DNA from: Sphingomonas sp. AP4-R1
GTDB taxonomy: Bacteria; Pseudomonadota; Alphaproteobacteria; Sphingomonadales; Sphingomonadaceae
NCBI RefSeq assembly: GCF_013113735.1
Contig: NZ_CP053346.1
Location: 4,416,001-4,480,000 of the forward strand
Direction: 5' to 3'
Length of the DNA: 64,000 nt
The stretch's first letter is position 1, and every line of letters begins with the position of its first letter. Under the pieces are notes generated by a model. It did not search any database and was not told where the DNA came from. It saw only the letters and a list, made by a program, of their open reading frames with translations. Positions 31,944 through 41,129 of this stretch are shown here, one piece after another. A program made the translations under genes and the position numbers.

Positions 31944-32401
31944 CGCCGCTCCCAAGACGGACCAGCCTCCCAAGTCAAGCGACGGCCGCCATCGGGAGCG
32001 TCCTCAATCGACAAAATGAGTGCATCGGGCCACCGGCCGGGGCCGAGCCGCTCGGCCCATTCGATCACGAGCGCCGTATCGATCAGCGCATCGTCCAGCC
32101 CCAGTTCCTCTGCCTCGCCCGCATCCTCGATCCGGTAGAGATCGACATGCCACACGGGCAGGCGCAGGCCCTCATCATAGGCGATCACGATCGGGAAGCT
32201 GGGACTCGGCGCATCCTCCTCCAGCCCCAGCGCCGCGAGCAGCCCGCGCGCCAGCGTCGTCTTGCCCGCGCCCAGCGGCCCATCCAGCGTCACGACATCG
32301 CCCACGCGCAGCCGCTCCGCGATCGCCGCACCGACCGCCGCCGTCCGCTCCGGTCCTTCCAGCGCCAGCGCGCCGCGCGCCGTCTTCCCGCGTGTCGTCA
32401 C
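31925..32401 (-). CDS. tsaE: tRNA threonylcarbamoyladenosine biosynthesis ATPase
   Basis: TsaE is the small ATPase that works with TsaB and TsaD to make the t6A modification at position 37 of ANN-decoding tRNAs. The 158-residue product has a P-loop GPLGAGKTTLARG at about residues 41-53, the SPSFPIV segment (normally SPTF), WHVDLYRIE and VIEWAERLG, all as in TsaE. It overlaps divL by four bases upstream and amgK by 19 bases downstream. The tsaE-amgK-murU order is common in alphaproteobacteria. Confidence 0.95.
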   Translation of the reverse strand: MTTRGKTARGALALEGPERTAAVGAAIAERLRVGDVVTLDGPLGAGKTTLARGLLAALGLEEDAPSPSFPIVIAYDEGLRLPVWHVDLYRIEDAGEAEELGLDDALIDTALVIEWAERLGPGRWPDALILSIEDAPDGGRRLTWEAGPSWERRWPPAL

Positions 32402-34767
32402 GCCGCCACGGCCTGCACGCCCAGCGGCAGCAGCACATAGACGCTCGTGCCCCGGCCGATCTCGCTCTCGATCCGAATCGTGCCGCCATGCGCCTCGACC
32501 AGCTGGCGCGAAAGCGGTAGGCCCACGCCGCCGCCCCGCCGCCCGGCCGTGTCGCCATCACCCGTGCTCTCGCGGCTGAGCCGGTCGAAGATCCGCTCCA
32601 CCTTGTGATCGGGAATGCCGCGCCCATTGTCCGACACCACGATCTCGGCCGACCGGCCGACGATCCGGCTGCGGACGAGAATGCGCCCGCCGGCCGACGT
32701 ATAGGCCACCGCATTGCGCAGCAGATGATCCATCACCTGCCGCAGCCGCCGCCGGTCGCCCTGCACGGTCTGGTCGCCCGAGGTGACGTCGATCGCCACC
32801 GTCAGCCCCGCCGCATTGGCGGGCTCGGCGATGAAGCGCGCGGCCTCGCGCACCAGCTCGCCCACATTCACCGCCTCCGCCTCCAGCGGCAGCGATCCCG
32901 CTTCGCTCTGCGAGAGATCCAGCGCGTCGCCCATCAGCGTGGACAGGCGCGTCACGGCCGAGAGGATCGCATCCACATATTCGCGCGCGGATGGCGGCAG
33001 CTCGCCCGCATAGCCCGCCGCCAGCATCTCGGCGAAACCGGCGATCGAGGTGAGCGGCACGCGCAGCTCGTAGCTCATGCTGGACACGAACGCGTTCTTC
33101 AGGCTGTTCGCCTGCTCCAGCGCGTCGTTGCGCTCGCGCAGGGCTTCCTCGATCCCGCGACTGGCCGTGATGTCGAGCAGGGTGAACAGCGCATTGCCAT
33201 CCGGCAGCGGCACCGCCGCGAATTCGAAATGGCGCCCATCGTTGAGCGCGATCCGGCCCGAGCGCTGCTGCCGGTCGATCGTGGCGGTGCGGACCAGTTC
33301 GCGCACCATCCCCGCGCGGCTGGGATCCTGCAGGCGCGGCGCCAGCGCCTGCACCAGCATGTCCACGCGCGGATGCTGGACGAGCGCGCCCTCCTCCATG
33401 CCCCAGATGTCGCGGAAGCGATTGTTCCACAGGTGCAGGCGCCCGTCGGCGGCGAACACGCCGATCGCCTCGAACAGATTCTCGAACGTCGCCGCGCGCA
33501 CGCGCAGCAAGGTGTCGCGCGCGCTGGCCAGCTGGAGATGCTCGGTCCGGTCCTCGAAGATCAGCAGCAGGCCGCCGTCCGGCAGCGGCTGGCCGACCAC
33601 GCGCAGATGCGTGCCGCCCGGCAGCTGCCAATTCTCCTCCACCGGCTCGTGCGCGAGAAACCAGCCGCGCCGCTCGCTGCGCCAGCTGGGGAAATCGCGA
33701 ATTTCGGGCGCACGCTGCGCCTCGCGCATCCGCTCCAGCACGCGATCGAATTCGGGCCGGTCGGAGAGCCAGTCCGGATCGAGATCGAACAGGCGCATGA
33801 AATAGCGATTGTAGAAGACCAGCCCCTGATCGGGGCCGAACTGCGCCACGCCGGCCGAAAGCCGATCGAGCATGTCGCGCTGGGCGCGCACGAAGCGGCC
33901 GAGATCGGCGCGCGCATCCTCCAGCTCCTGCACGTCCATGGCGAAGCCCGCCACGCCGATCTCGCCCACCGGCACGTCGACCACGCGCATCACGCGCCGC
34001 TCGCCAGTGATGATCGCGGGCGCGGTGCGGGTGGAGATCACGCCCCGTGCCAGCGTGGTCCGCGCCACCTGCTGCGCGGTGCCCTCATTGCCCGTCTCGA
34101 TCAGCTCCATGCCGCGCCGGACGACTTCGGCGGCACTCTCCGCCTCCACCGCGCGCACGAACGCGCTGTTGACCAGCGCCAGCTGCAGGTCCGGCCCGCG
34201 ATACCACATCGGGAAAGGCGCGGCCTCGATCAGCGTCGAAAGCCCGTCCAGCGCCGCGCTCAGGCGGCGCGTCTCGGCCGAGAGCCGGTCGATCTGCTCG
34301 CTGCTCGCGCTCACGTCGGTCAGCCACGCCAGCACGGCGCGATCCGAAACGCCCGCCGCCGCATAAGGGCCGCCCGAAAAGCAGACGACGCGCCGCGTGC
34401 CCGGCAGGCGCACATATTCGGCGAAGCGCTTGCCCGTCTCCAGCGAGGCGATCAACGTCGCCTCCAGCTGCGCGATCCGGTCCCGGTCGAAGCCTCCGTC
34501 GAGCAGATCGTTGAAATCGCGGGGCGGCACGTCCAGCCCCAGCCAGGCGGCCGCGCGCGACGATGTCTCGATGCGGCCGTCGGCGTGGATCAGCATCGGC
34601 ACGGCCGGCGCGGCTTCCAGCAGCCCGGCCACGGCGCGGGCATCCGCCTCCACGCGGCGGGCGCGCAGCGATCGGGTGAGGCCCAGATAGGTGGCGACAG
34701 CGGCGAGGCAGAGCCACGCGGCCCCCGCCAAAGACATCAAAGCGGCCGTCGACGGCGGCGTCATCAC
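32398..34767 (-). CDS. divL: DivL-type sensor kinase with tyrosine in place of the H-box histidine
   Basis: A 789-residue membrane-anchored PAS kinase: one N-terminal transmembrane helix (about residues 11-30), several PAS-like domains (about 45-150, 175-290, 300-410 and 425-535), a DHp region and an ATPase domain. The H-box reads SSMSYELRVPLTSI, so residue 566, normally the phosphorylated histidine, is tyrosine (codon at 33070-33072). The N-box (HLLRNAVAYT), G1 (DNGRGIPD) and G2 (GGGVGLPLS) are intact. Caulobacter DivL, 769 residues, has the same replacement (Tyr550) and works with CckA and DivK in cell-cycle control rather than as a normal kinase. The ahcY-divL-tsaE neighbourhood fits. The 3' end overlaps tsaE by four bases. 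Confidence 0.93.
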   Translation of the reverse strand: MMTPPSTAALMSLAGAAWLCLAAVATYLGLTRSLRARRVEADARAVAGLLEAAPAVPMLIHADGRIETSSRAAAWLGLDVPPRDFNDLLDGGFDRDRIAQLEATLIASLETGKRFAEYVRLPGTRRVVCFSGGPYAAAGVSDRAVLAWLTDVSASSEQIDRLSAETRRLSAALDGLSTLIEAAPFPMWYRGPDLQLALVNSAFVRAVEAESAAEVVRRGMELIETGNEGTAQQVARTTLARGVISTRTAPAIITGERRVMRVVDVPVGEIGVAGFAMDVQELEDARADLGRFVRAQRDMLDRLSAGVAQFGPDQGLVFYNRYFMRLFDLDPDWLSDRPEFDRVLERMREAQRAPEIRDFPSWRSERRGWFLAHEPVEENWQLPGGTHLRVVGQPLPDGGLLLIFEDRTEHLQLASARDTLLRVRAATFENLFEAIGVFAADGRLHLWNNRFRDIWGMEEGALVQHPRVDMLVQALAPRLQDPSRAGMVRELVRTATIDRQQRSGRIALNDGRHFEFAAVPLPDGNALFTLLDITASRGIEEALRERNDALEQANSLKNAFVSSMSYELRVPLTSIAGFAEMLAAGYAGELPPSAREYVDAILSAVTRLSTLMGDALDLSQSEAGSLPLEAEAVNVGELVREAARFIAEPANAAGLTVAIDVTSGDQTVQGDRRRLRQVMDHLLRNAVAYTSAGGRILVRSRIVGRSAEIVVSDNGRGIPDHKVERIFDRLSRESTGDGDTAGRRGGGVGLPLSRQLVEAHGGTIRIESEIGRGTSVYVLLPLGVQAVAA

Positions 34768-34824
34768 GACGATCGCCCCTCCGGCCGCTGTGTGAACCCA
34801 CCCTGCATAGGATGAGCCTTATAA

Positions 34825-34857
34825 CCGGACACAGGCTTAACCCAAGCCCGTGTCCGG
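34825..34857 (-). terminator. Stem-loop downstream of ahcY
   Basis: A 14-bp stem (34825-34838 with 34844-34857, one G-U pair) and five-base loop, ten bases after the ahcY stop codon and ahead of divL. The tail on the minus strand is TTATAAGG, so the T-run is poor; it may be a partial terminator. Confidence 0.6.
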
Positions 34858-34866
34858 CAAGTTTCG

Positions 34867-36276
34867 TCAGTAGCGATAATGGTCGGGCTTGAACGGGCCC
34901 TCGGTGGTGACACCGATATACGCGGCCTGCTTTTCGGTCAGCTTGGTGAGCTTCACGCCCAGCTTGTCGAGGTGCAGCGCGGCGACCTTCTCGTCGAGAT
35001 GCTTCGGCAGCACGAACACCTCGTTCGCATATTCACCCGGCTTGGTGAACAACTCGATCTGCGCCAGCACCTGGTTGGTGAAAGACGACGACATCACGAA
35101 CGACGGGTGGCCGGTGGCGCAGCCCAGGTTCACCAGGCGGCCCTTGGCCAGCACGATGATCTGGTTGCCGTCCGGGAACTTCACGATGTCCGTGCCCGGC
35201 TTCACTTCGGTCCACTCATAGTTGCTGAGCGCCGAGATCTGGATCTCGCTGTCGAAGTGGCCGATGTTGCAGACGATCGAGTTCGGCTTCATCGCCTTCA
35301 TGTGATCGGCGGTGATCACGTCGGCATTGCCGGTCGCGGTGCAGAAGATGTCGGCGCGGGTCACCGCTTCCTCCATCGTCACCACCTCGAAGCCTTCCAT
35401 CGCGGCCTGCAGCGCGCAGATCGGATCGATCTCGGTCACCATCACGCGCGCGCCGCCGTTGCGGAGCGACTGGGCCGAGCCCTTGCCCACGTCACCGAAG
35501 CCCGCGACGCAGGCGACCTTGCCGGCCAGCATCACGTCGGTGGCGCGGCGGATCGCGTCGACCAGCGATTCCTTGCAGCCATAAAGGTTGTCGAACTTCG
35601 ACTTGGTCACGCTGTCGTTCACGTTGATCGCCGGGAAGGGCAGCTCGCCCTTCTTCGCGATCTCGTACAGGCGGTGAACGCCCGTGGTCGTCTCTTCCGA
35701 AACGCCGCGCAGGTTCTTGACCGTCTCGGTCAGGTAGCCCGGCTTGCGTGCGATGAATTCCTTGAGCGCGCGCTGGAACTCGACTTCCTCGTCATTCTCC
35801 GGCTCTCCGAAGGTCTGGCCGGCTTCCAGCTTAGCGCCCCACAGAGCGAACATCGTGGCGTCGCCGCCATCGTCGAGGATGATGTTCGCGGTCGTGTCGC
35901 CCCAATCGAAGATCGAGCCGACATAGTCCCAATATTCGGCGAGCGTCTCGCCCTTCACGGCGAAGACCGGAATGTTGCGCGCGGCGATCGCGGCGGCGGC
36001 ATGGTCCTGCGTCGAATAGATGTTGCAGGTCGCCCAGCGGACCTCGGCGCCGAGCGCGACGAGCGTCTCGATCAGCACGGCCGTCTGGATCGTCATGTGG
36101 AGCGAACCGGTGATGCGCGCGCCCTTCAGCGGCTGCGACGCGCCGAATTCCTCGCGCAGCGCCATCAGGCCCGGCATTTCCGTCTCGGCGATCGCGATCT
36201 CCATGCGGCCGAAATCGGCGAGCGAGATGTCGTGGACGAGATAATCGTTGAAGGGGATTGCGGTGGCGGTGGCCAC
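34867..36276 (-). CDS. ahcY: S-adenosylhomocysteine hydrolase
   Basis: Cleaves S-adenosylhomocysteine to adenosine and homocysteine, keeping methyl transfer going. The 469-residue product has the family's substrate part ([27 protein letters not shown]), the NAD-binding [23 protein letters not shown], and the invariant C-terminal KPDHYRY. It is the long, insertion-containing form usual in proteobacteria. Upstream are a hairpin and a perfect palindrome (36365-36384) that is likely an operator. Downstream is divL after a stem-loop. Confidence 0.97.
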   Translation of the reverse strand: MATATAIPFNDYLVHDISLADFGRMEIAIAETEMPGLMALREEFGASQPLKGARITGSLHMTIQTAVLIETLVALGAEVRWATCNIYSTQDHAAAAIAARNIPVFAVKGETLAEYWDYVGSIFDWGDTTANIILDDGGDATMFALWGAKLEAGQTFGEPENDEEVEFQRALKEFIARKPGYLTETVKNLRGVSEETTTGVHRLYEIAKKGELPFPAINVNDSVTKSKFDNLYGCKESLVDAIRRATDVMLAGKVACVAGFGDVGKGSAQSLRNGGARVMVTEIDPICALQAAMEGFEVVTMEEAVTRADIFCTATGNADVITADHMKAMKPNSIVCNIGHFDSEIQISALSNYEWTEVKPGTDIVKFPDGNQIIVLAKGRLVNLGCATGHPSFVMSSSFTNQVLAQIELFTKPGEYANEVFVLPKHLDEKVAALHLDKLGVKLTKLTEKQAAYIGVTTEGPFKPDHYRY

Positions 36277-36306
36277 GATAGGTCTCCTCGGCTCGGGGCC
36301 TGATGC

Positions 36307-36327
36307 GCGGCCCGAGGGTCGGGCCGC
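36307..36327 (-). promoter_or_regulatory. Perfect 9-bp hairpin in the ahcY leader
   Basis: GCGGCCCGA and TCGGGCCGC pair across a three-base loop, 31 bases before the ahcY start. There is no T-run behind it, so it is not an ordinary terminator. I looked for a SAH riboswitch here and cannot match the conserved segments. Confidence 0.4.
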
Positions 36328-36364
36328 CTGGCGCCGCCCTAGCCGTCCCGAGGAATCGAATCAA

Positions 36365-36384
36365 ATATAAAGATGTCTTTATAT
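36365..36384. promoter_or_regulatory. Palindromic operator upstream of ahcY, SahR-like
   Basis: ATATAAAGATGTCTTTATAT is a perfect palindrome with 9-base arms and a two-base centre, 89 bases before the ahcY start, and it is the only AT-rich stretch in this region. SahR, an ArsR-family repressor responding to S-adenosylhomocysteine, is known to bind AT-rich palindromes of this kind before ahcY in proteobacteria. That the site is SahR-bound is inference; the palindrome is directly visible. Confidence 0.72.
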
Positions 36385-36403
36385 GTGCCCCGCCTTCACC
36401 CTG

Positions 36404-36946
36404 TCACTCGTCGGACGGAGGGCCGCCGGGGCCGGCGGGCGCGGCGGGCACCACCATCGCGATCTCGGTCCGCGCGACGCCGCAGGCGCCTTCCGGCAGC
36501 GCGGTGGCGATGCCTTCGCGATGGGCCAGCAGGACGAGCCCCTCTTCCGATCCGGCCATCATAGCCGCTTCGCGTTGCAGCGCCGCGACGGTGGCGCACA
36601 TCTCGGCCTTGCCCTGGCGCGAGCCATAGGCATTGGCCAGGCCGGTCGCGAACGCATCATAATGGCGCTGCCCTTCCACGGGCCCGTCCGCCTTCAGGAA
36701 ATGCACCTTCAGGCGCTCGTTCATCGTCTGGATCGTCGCCTTGTTGGCGCGCAGGAAGCCATTATAATCGCCGGTGATATCGATGTGCATCACCTGGCAG
36801 CGCAACGTCGCCACCATCAGCATCGACTGGAAATCGCGGATCGTGCCGGCGGACACTTCCTGCTCGTTCCAGCAGGCGGCCTGCGCCGGGATGCTCGTCA
36901 TCACGAGCGCAAGCGCCGCCGGAACGGCGTGGAAATAGGTACGCAT
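36404..36946 (-). CDS. Secreted protein of unknown function
   Basis: A 180-residue protein that I cannot assign. It has a signal peptide (MRTYFHAVPAALALVMTSIPAQA) cleaved before ACWNEQE. The mature part is largely helical, with three cysteines (residues about 25, 50 and 117) and a terminal CGVARTEIAMVVPAAPAGPGGPP tail. A disulfide-linked periplasmic protein is suggested. The ATG at 36946 opens the signal peptide; the longer frame upstream has no such start. Its 3' end is 20 bases from the ahcY operator, so the two genes are probably separately controlled. Confidence 0.75.
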   Translation of the reverse strand: MRTYFHAVPAALALVMTSIPAQAACWNEQEVSAGTIRDFQSMLMVATLRCQVMHIDITGDYNGFLRANKATIQTMNERLKVHFLKADGPVEGQRHYDAFATGLANAYGSRQGKAEMCATVAALQREAAMMAGSEEGLVLLAHREGIATALPEGACGVARTEIAMVVPAAPAGPGGPPSDE

Positions 36947-37079
36947 ACGAAGCCCCCGAAGCCCTTCCGCGCCGTTGGAATGGCGGCGCGGCACGGGGGA
37001 TTAGACCATCAATTGGTAATCAAATTCCCAACGAAATGAACGGCCTGCCGCAGATTTGGACCGGCGGCGAAACAGTTGG

Positions 37080-37652
37080 TCAGGCGTGGCCGGCGGTGGA
37101 GGCGAGCAGGCGCACGTCGATTCCGGCGGTGGCGAAGCCGCGCGGCCAGCGGTCGCTCGCCGGCACCTGGAACAGCAGATCGGGATCGAGCGCCGTGTGG
37201 AACCAGCCGTGGCGGGTCAGTTCACCATCCAGTTGCCCGTCGGCCCAGCCGGCATAGCCCAGCGCCACCAGCCACCGCTCCGGCCCCTCGCCCGCCGCGA
37301 TCGCGCGCAGCACGTCCAGCGTACTCGTCAGTCCGAGCGCCGCGTTGACGATCACCGTATCCTCGCCCGCCCAGTCGTTCGAATGAAGGACGAAGCCGCG
37401 CTGGGGATCCACCGGGCCGCCGAGATGGATCGGCGCGTCCGGCGCCACGCCGGGCTCGATATCCAGCTGTCCCAGCAACTGGTGCAGCGAGAGCCGGGGC
37501 ACGATCTGGCCCACGCCGATGCCCAGCGCGCCTTCCGGGCTATGCACGCACAGCGCGATCACCGCATGCGAAAAGCGGGGATCGCCAATACCCGGCATCG
37601 CCAGCAGAAGCTGGCCGGCCAGCGAGGGGGTGTCGGGCTCCGAATGCGCCAT
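37080..37652 (-). CDS. YqgE/AlgH family protein (UPF0301)
   Basis: A 190-residue cytosolic protein. Landmarks are LAGQLLLAMPGIGDPRFSHAVIALCVHSPEGALGIGV at the N-terminus, IHLGGPVDPQRGFVLH in the middle and LGYAGWADGQLDGELTRHGWF towards the end, which are the typical conserved blocks of the family. Its biochemical role is unsettled; in Pseudomonas AlgH it affects alginate production and in others it is linked to growth control. It stands alone, divergent from the peroxiredoxin gene. Identification as family member is secure. Confidence 0.93.
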   Translation of the reverse strand: MAHSEPDTPSLAGQLLLAMPGIGDPRFSHAVIALCVHSPEGALGIGVGQIVPRLSLHQLLGQLDIEPGVAPDAPIHLGGPVDPQRGFVLHSNDWAGEDTVIVNAALGLTSTLDVLRAIAAGEGPERWLVALGYAGWADGQLDGELTRHGWFHTALDPDLLFQVPASDRWPRGFATAGIDVRLLASTAGHA

Positions 37653-37768
37653 AGGCCGATTACTATAGACAAGGCCGGCAAAGGTTCCACCCGCGGCCTT
37701 CCGCGCGCTGCGGCTGCCTGTTAGGACACATGGCCTTATCCATTTCCGCTTCTTTCGTGAGGATCAGA

Positions 37769-38251
37769 ATGACCATTTCCGTCGGCGACACGCTTCCCTC
37801 GGTCACCTTCCTGACGATGACGGACGAAGGCCCCCGGCCGATCGAAAGCGACACCTATTTCGCCGGCCGCACCGTGGCGCTCTTCTCGCTGCCCGGCGCC
37901 TATACGCCGACCTGCTCGGCCAAGCACCTGCCCGGCTTCATCGAGAAGGCCGCCGAACTGAAGGCCAAGGGCGTGGACGAGATCGCCTGCACCGCCGTGA
38001 ACGACGCCTTCGTGATGGGCGCGTGGGGCAAGGCGCAGGGCGCTGACGGCACCGTCACCATGCTGGCGGACGGCAATGCCGCCTTCGTCGAGGCGGTCGG
38101 CCTCACGACGGATCTCAGCAAGGGGGGCCTCGGCCTGCGCGGCCAGCGTTTCTCGATGCTCGTCAAGGACGGCACGGTCACCGCGCTGAACATCGAAGCG
38201 CCGGGCGACTTCAAGGTCAGCTCCGCCGAATATCTGCTCGGCCAGCTCTGA
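37769..38251 (+). CDS. Peroxiredoxin, Prx5-like
   Basis: A 160-residue thiol peroxidase of the atypical Prx5 group that reduces hydrogen peroxide and alkyl hydroperoxides. The peroxidatic cysteine lies in LPGAYTPTCSAKHLPGF at about residue 48, within the family signature; FVMGAWGKAQGA and RGQRFSMLVKDG follow. No second conserved cysteine in resolving position is evident, so it may use glutathione or glutaredoxin. The ATG at 37769 follows TGAGGATC; an upstream in-frame ATG is less likely. The AMP nucleosidase gene starts 12 bases downstream. Confidence 0.93.
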   Translation: MTISVGDTLPSVTFLTMTDEGPRPIESDTYFAGRTVALFSLPGAYTPTCSAKHLPGFIEKAAELKAKGVDEIACTAVNDAFVMGAWGKAQGADGTVTMLADGNAAFVEAVGLTTDLSKGGLGLRGQRFSMLVKDGTVTALNIEAPGDFKVSSAEYLLGQL

Positions 38252-38263
38252 GGTAACCGACCC

Positions 38264-39706
38264 ATGCCCACCTCGCGCAGCCTGAAGATCGTCGACGAAC
38301 TGGACACGCTCTATCGCGCGTCCGTCGCCCGGCTGCGCGAGGCGCTGGCCCGTTATATCGAAACGGGCGAACGGCCCGATCCCGCCGCGCGCGCGGCGGG
38401 CGCCTTCGCCTATCCGCAGATCAAGCTGCATTATGACGGCGAGAATGTGCCGGGCCCGCTCGGCCGCGCGTATGGCCGGCTCAACACCGCCGGCGATTAT
38501 GCGATCAGCGTCACCCAGCCCGCCATCTTCCGCGATTATCTGGCGACGCAGTTGGATCTGCTGATCGACGATTTCGGCGTGTGGGTGGATGTCGGCACCA
38601 GCGCGGACGAGATACCCTATCCTTACGTGCTCGATTCCAGCCTCGATCTGGCGGACGTGCGCGCGGTCGAGCTGGCGCGCATCTTCCCCTCGACCGAGCT
38701 GGAGCGGATCGGCGACGAGCTGGCCGACGGCACCTGGACGCATGGCGAGGACACGCCCCGCCCGCTCGCTCTGTTCGATGCGGCGCGCGTGGATTTCAGC
38801 CTCGCCCGGCTGCGCCACTATACGGGCACGCCGCCCGCCCACATCCAGAAGTATATCCTGTTCACCAACTATAACCGCTACGTGGACGAGTTCGTGGCGT
38901 GGGGCGCCAAGCAGCTTGAGGAAGGCGGCCGCTACACGATGCTGAGCGGCGCCGGCGGGCTCGAGATCCGCCCCGGCGATCCCGATCCCGAGACGGCGAT
39001 CACCGACACCGCCTGGAAGAAGCACCAGATGCCCGCCTACCACCTCGTTGCCGAGGATGGCTCCGGCATCACGCTCGTCAATATCGGCGTCGGCCCGTCC
39101 AACGCGAAGACGATCACCGATCATCTCGCCGTGATGCGACCCGAGGCGTGGCTGATGATCGGCCATTGCGGCGGCCTGCGCCCCAGCCAGCGGATCGGCG
39201 ACTATGTCCTCGCCCACGCCTATCTGCGCGACGATCATGTGCTGGACGACGTGCTGCCCCCCGAAATCCCGATCCCGGCCATCGCCGAGATCCAGCTGGC
39301 GCTCAGCCGCGGGGCCGAGAAGATTTCGGGCCAGAGCCGCGACGAGCTGAAGGCGCGGATGCGGACGGGCACGGTCGTCACCACCGACGATCGCAACTGG
39401 GAGCTGCGCTACACCTCCTCGGCGCTGCGCTTCAGCCAGAGCCGCGCCGTCGCGATCGACATGGAGAGCGCCACGCTCGCCGCGCAGGGCTTCCGCTTCC
39501 GCGTGCCCTACGGCACCCTGCTGTGCGTTTCGGACAAGCCGATCCACGGCGAGATCAAGCTGCCCGGCCAGGCCAACCGCTTCTACGAGCGCGCCATCGC
39601 CGAGCATCTCCAGATCGGCATCGCCGCGATCGACGAACTGCGGCTGGCGGGCGAGCAACTCCACAGCCGCAAGCTGCGCGCCTTCAACGAGCCGCCTTTC
39701 CGCTGA
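38264..39706 (+). CDS. amn: AMP nucleosidase
   Basis: Hydrolyses AMP to adenine and ribose-5-phosphate. The 480-residue product has the two-part build of Amn: an N-terminal regulatory-type domain (to about residue 190, with LRHYTGTPPAHIQKYILFTNYNRY near its end) and a C-terminal nucleoside-phosphorylase fold with LVNIGVGPSNAKTITDHLAVMRPEAWLMIGHCGGLR, YVLAHAYLRDD and IDMESATLAAQGFRFRVPYGTLLCVSDKP. These blocks are diagnostic. It follows the peroxiredoxin gene by 12 bases and is probably cotranscribed with it. Confidence 0.95.
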   Translation: MPTSRSLKIVDELDTLYRASVARLREALARYIETGERPDPAARAAGAFAYPQIKLHYDGENVPGPLGRAYGRLNTAGDYAISVTQPAIFRDYLATQLDLLIDDFGVWVDVGTSADEIPYPYVLDSSLDLADVRAVELARIFPSTELERIGDELADGTWTHGEDTPRPLALFDAARVDFSLARLRHYTGTPPAHIQKYILFTNYNRYVDEFVAWGAKQLEEGGRYTMLSGAGGLEIRPGDPDPETAITDTAWKKHQMPAYHLVAEDGSGITLVNIGVGPSNAKTITDHLAVMRPEAWLMIGHCGGLRPSQRIGDYVLAHAYLRDDHVLDDVLPPEIPIPAIAEIQLALSRGAEKISGQSRDELKARMRTGTVVTTDDRNWELRYTSSALRFSQSRAVAIDMESATLAAQGFRFRVPYGTLLCVSDKPIHGEIKLPGQANRFYERAIAEHLQIGIAAIDELRLAGEQLHSRKLRAFNEPPFR

Positions 39707-39717
39707 TCTGCCACAGA

Positions 39718-39814
39718 CCCCGTTCGTGCTGGGCCTGTCGAAGCACCGTCCTTCTTTCTGCCGATACCGGCTGAAGCAAGAACGGCACTTCGACAGGCTC
39801 GGTGCAAACGGACG
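39718..39814. repeat. Inverted repeat, CTGTCGAAGCAC family
   Basis: Left arm CGTTCGTGCTGGGCCTGTCG with AAGCACCGTCC, right arm CACTTCGACAGGCTCGGTGC and AAACGGAC; a third close relative of the elements at 2176 and 4720. It lies between the convergent amn and diguanylate cyclase genes. Confidence 0.8.
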
Positions 39815-39840
39815 CAAAAGGGGCGCGAAAACGCCACCTC

Positions 39841-40977
39841 CTAATCCGCCAGATTGACCCGGTTCCGCCCCTCGCTCTTGGCGCGATACAGCGCCCGATC
39901 CGCCCGCTCCAGCGCCTCGCGCAGCGAGCGGTGATCGGCATCCATCATCGCCACGCCGAAGCTGGCCGTGATCGCGGGCGGGCCGCTGGGATCGATGCTC
40001 GGCACCGCGAGCAGCCCGCGCACCCGGTCCATCCGCTGGCGCAGGCTCGGCCCGTCCACGCCGATCGCCAGGATCGCGAATTCCTCGCCACCGAGCCGCG
40101 CCAGCAGGTCGCCCGGCTCGGTGGCACCACGCAGCGTCTCGGCGAAGCGCGCGAGCGTGGCGTCGCCCACCGCATGGCCATGCTTGTCGTTGATGCCCTT
40201 GAAGCCGTCGATATCCGCGATCGCCACCGCCGCCACGCCGCCGCCCGACGCCCGCAGCCGATCGAGCAGATGATGCGCGCCCTCCTCGAAGCCGCGCCGG
40301 TTCCACACCCCCGTCAGCGCGTCGGTGCGCGCCAGCCGCTCCAGCGCCTGCGCGCGATCCTCGTTCAGACAGGCGAGGATCGTCAGCCCGCACAGCACCA
40401 TCAGCGGCACCAGGGTCAGCGAGGAGAAGGACATCGTCGCCGCGCTCGGCACGCGCAGGATCACGAATGCGAACAGCAGGCACAAAGCGCCGAACGCGCC
40501 GTTGATGACGGCACCCAGCCACAGCGAGGGCGGCGCACGCCGGTGGCGCGGGCCGACCGCGATCGCCGCCAGCAGCGCACCGCCGGCGATGATCACCAGC
40601 CCCATCGCCGATCGCTCGGAAAGGTCGTCCAGCCCCAGATCCTGCAGCACGCTCACGCCGATGGTGGTGCCCACCCAGATGGCGAGCAGCACCCCGCCCC
40701 GGTCCGTCCGCTGCGCGCGCTGCCGCAGCCCCCGCGCGCCCAGCAGAGCGGCGGCGAACCAGCACAGCACCAGCGCCGTGCCCGGAAAGACGAATCGGGT
40801 CGCCAGCGCGCTCTCGATCGCGGTGACCAGCCAGCCGCCGCCCGAAACGACGAACGCGCACAGCCAGCTGCCGGCATGATCCGGCCGGCCCATGCGGCGC
40901 CACTGCTCGTAGACCGCGCCCGCGAACAACGCGCAGACGAGCAACGGCACGACAATGACGGCGGCAGCAGGCATCAC
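39841..40977 (-). CDS. Membrane-bound diguanylate cyclase (GGDEF)
   Basis: A 378-residue protein with about six to seven transmembrane helices in residues 5-205 and a C-terminal GGDEF domain (about 215-375) that should make c-di-GMP. The domain opens with LARTDALTGVWNRRGFEE, has IADIDGFKGINDKHGHAVGD, and the active-site loop LARLGGEEFAIL with intact GGEEF; no RxxD inhibition site is obvious four residues upstream. The N-terminal membrane part is not one I recognise. It stands alone, convergent with amn. Confidence 0.93.
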   Translation of the reverse strand: MMPAAAVIVVPLLVCALFAGAVYEQWRRMGRPDHAGSWLCAFVVSGGGWLVTAIESALATRFVFPGTALVLCWFAAALLGARGLRQRAQRTDRGGVLLAIWVGTTIGVSVLQDLGLDDLSERSAMGLVIIAGGALLAAIAVGPRHRRAPPSLWLGAVINGAFGALCLLFAFVILRVPSAATMSFSSLTLVPLMVLCGLTILACLNEDRAQALERLARTDALTGVWNRRGFEEGAHHLLDRLRASGGGVAAVAIADIDGFKGINDKHGHAVGDATLARFAETLRGATEPGDLLARLGGEEFAILAIGVDGPSLRQRMDRVRGLLAVPSIDPSGPPAITASFGVAMMDADHRSLREALERADRALYRAKSEGRNRVNLAD

Positions 40978-41129
40978 CCGGTAGAGGTCCTCGCCTTAGC
41001 GACGCGCCGGATGCGCGACGTTCACGGTCGCCTTGTCAGCGACACACAAATTTTCGCTTAAGGACCGCACCGCCACTCCCCTTTTACAGCACACGCGACG
41101 GGCCCAGGTTCGCGCGTCACATCAGGGGT

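Noticed and set aside
36277..36360. Possible SAH riboswitch in the ahcY leader
   Set aside because: There is a hairpin and a CCGAGGAG stretch, but the latter is just the ribosome binding site and the conserved segments of the SAH riboswitch cannot be matched.
37736..40903. A 1,055-codon open frame on the minus strand opposite peroxiredoxin and amn
   Set aside because: Antisense shadow that runs through three real genes in different orientations and through a repeat; no protein-like features.
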